The notes under the pieces are model-generated. The model ran no database searches. It was not told the DNA's origin and saw only the letters and a list, made by a program, of their open reading frames with translations. Shown piece by piece: positions 63,540-64,000 of a stretch of DNA of 64,000 bases. The stretch covers positions 148,200,288 to 148,264,287 of the forward strand of contig NC_089219.1 of NCBI RefSeq assembly GCF_963924675.1, given 5' to 3'. The first letter of the stretch is position 1. Every line of letters starts with the position of its first letter. Source of the stretch: Phocoena phocoena (Eukaryota > Chordata > Mammalia > Artiodactyla > Phocoenidae). The position numbers were made by a program, and so were the translations under genes.

Positions 63540-64000
63540 GTTTCTCATTATACTTGAAATAAAATCTAAACGCCTTACCCTGGCCTTTGCCTACAGCCCT
63601 GGGCTCACCTTAGACGCTCAGTGTCTTCCACACTGGCCTTCTTCCCATTCCTCTCATGTCAACCAGCCATGATCATTCCACCTTTGGGCCCTTTGCAGTG
63701 ACCATGTCTTCTGCTCAGATTCCCCTTTCCTCTCCTTTTGTAGGACCTGGCTCTTTCTTGCCCTCAGATCCCTCCTTAAATGTCACCTCCTCAGAAAGGC
63801 CTTCCCTGACTACTCAATCTCCTATCTGCTACTATCACACGATCCTATTTTCATTCTCTGCAGAGCACTCAGCACTCTGATATTTTTCCTATTTATTTCT
63901 TGATTTCTGTTTCTTTCTACTAGACTGGAAGACAGAGATCTCATGTTTGCTTCGATATTCCCTGCTCTTAGTATAGTATCTGGCACGGAGCAGGCCCTCA
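63540..64000 (+). mobile_element. L2 LINE, runs off the window end
   Basis: A well-preserved sense L2 3' region: 'cagtggtttctcattatact', 'cttaccctggcctttgccta', 'tgaccatgtcttctgctcag', 'ccctccttaaatgtcacctc', 'ctcagaaaggccttccctga', 'ctactagactggaagacaga' and 'atctggcacggagcaggccc'. The terminal tail lies beyond the window. The 74-codon frame through it is incidental. Confidence 0.9.

Noticed and set aside
1..64000. CRISPR arrays, operons, prophage or other prokaryote-type systems
   Set aside because: There are no spaced identical repeats, no coding density, and abundant SINE/LINE/LTR fossils; the DNA is mammalian nuclear.

Overview
The window is vertebrate nuclear DNA, almost certainly from a whale or dolphin. 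The evidence is the tRNA-derived SINEs that open GGGCTTCCCTGGTGGTGCAG (25.4, 51.8 and 52.5 kb), which match the CHR-2 type known from cetaceans. CHR-1-type SINEs (32.1 and 53.7 kb), cetartiodactyl-style LINE-1 3' ends, and a deep background of MIR, L2, MLT1 and hAT fossils agree with this. The species cannot be fixed by eye.

I found no intact protein-coding gene, no exon I could defend, and no structural RNA gene. The window reads as intergenic or intronic DNA. The long open frames lie in LINE-1, in SINEs, in low-complexity tracts, or are of a length expected by chance. The one recognisable host-gene sequence is a dead processed copy of ATP5MF (ATP synthase subunit f) at 3.8-4.2 kb, lying inside an old antisense LINE-1.

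Layout. 0-9 kb: a homeodomain-site-rich candidate conserved element, then MLT1, MIR and L2 fossils and the ATP5MF retrocopy. 9.4-12.3 kb: three solo-type ERV LTRs, two of them related copies in opposite orientation. 12.3-15.9 kb: mostly unclassified. 15.9-18.0 kb: a 204-nt pure pyrimidine tract, an MLT1 LTR, MIRs and a GT/GA microsatellite. 18-30 kb: candidate conserved elements, a local ~160-bp direct duplication split by a LINE-1, a long antisense L2, and a CHR-2 SINE. 30-38.2 kb: a MITE-like element, a CHR-1 SINE and four antisense LINE-1 pieces. 39.0-45.5 kb: an old LINE-1 interrupted by a nearly full-length 5.7-kb LINE-1, each with target-site duplications. 45.9-50 kb: a 77-bp tandem duplication, an AAAG microsatellite, and a second local direct duplication. 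51.3-53.1 kb: a complete but decayed hAT transposon with transposase remnants, carrying two SINEs. 53-64 kb: old LINE-1-like DNA, L2, MIR and MER5 fragments, an MLT1 LTR with a 5-bp target duplication, a Tigger-like element, and an L2 running off the window end.

Nothing here works together as a pathway. The points of most interest are the insertion nesting, which gives a relative age order; several unexplained local duplications; and a few repeat-free, TAATTA-rich stretches that could be distal regulatory elements. I did not find evidence for an undescribed biological system. Family names come from remembered consensus sequences without a library search, so subfamily names are deliberately broad.
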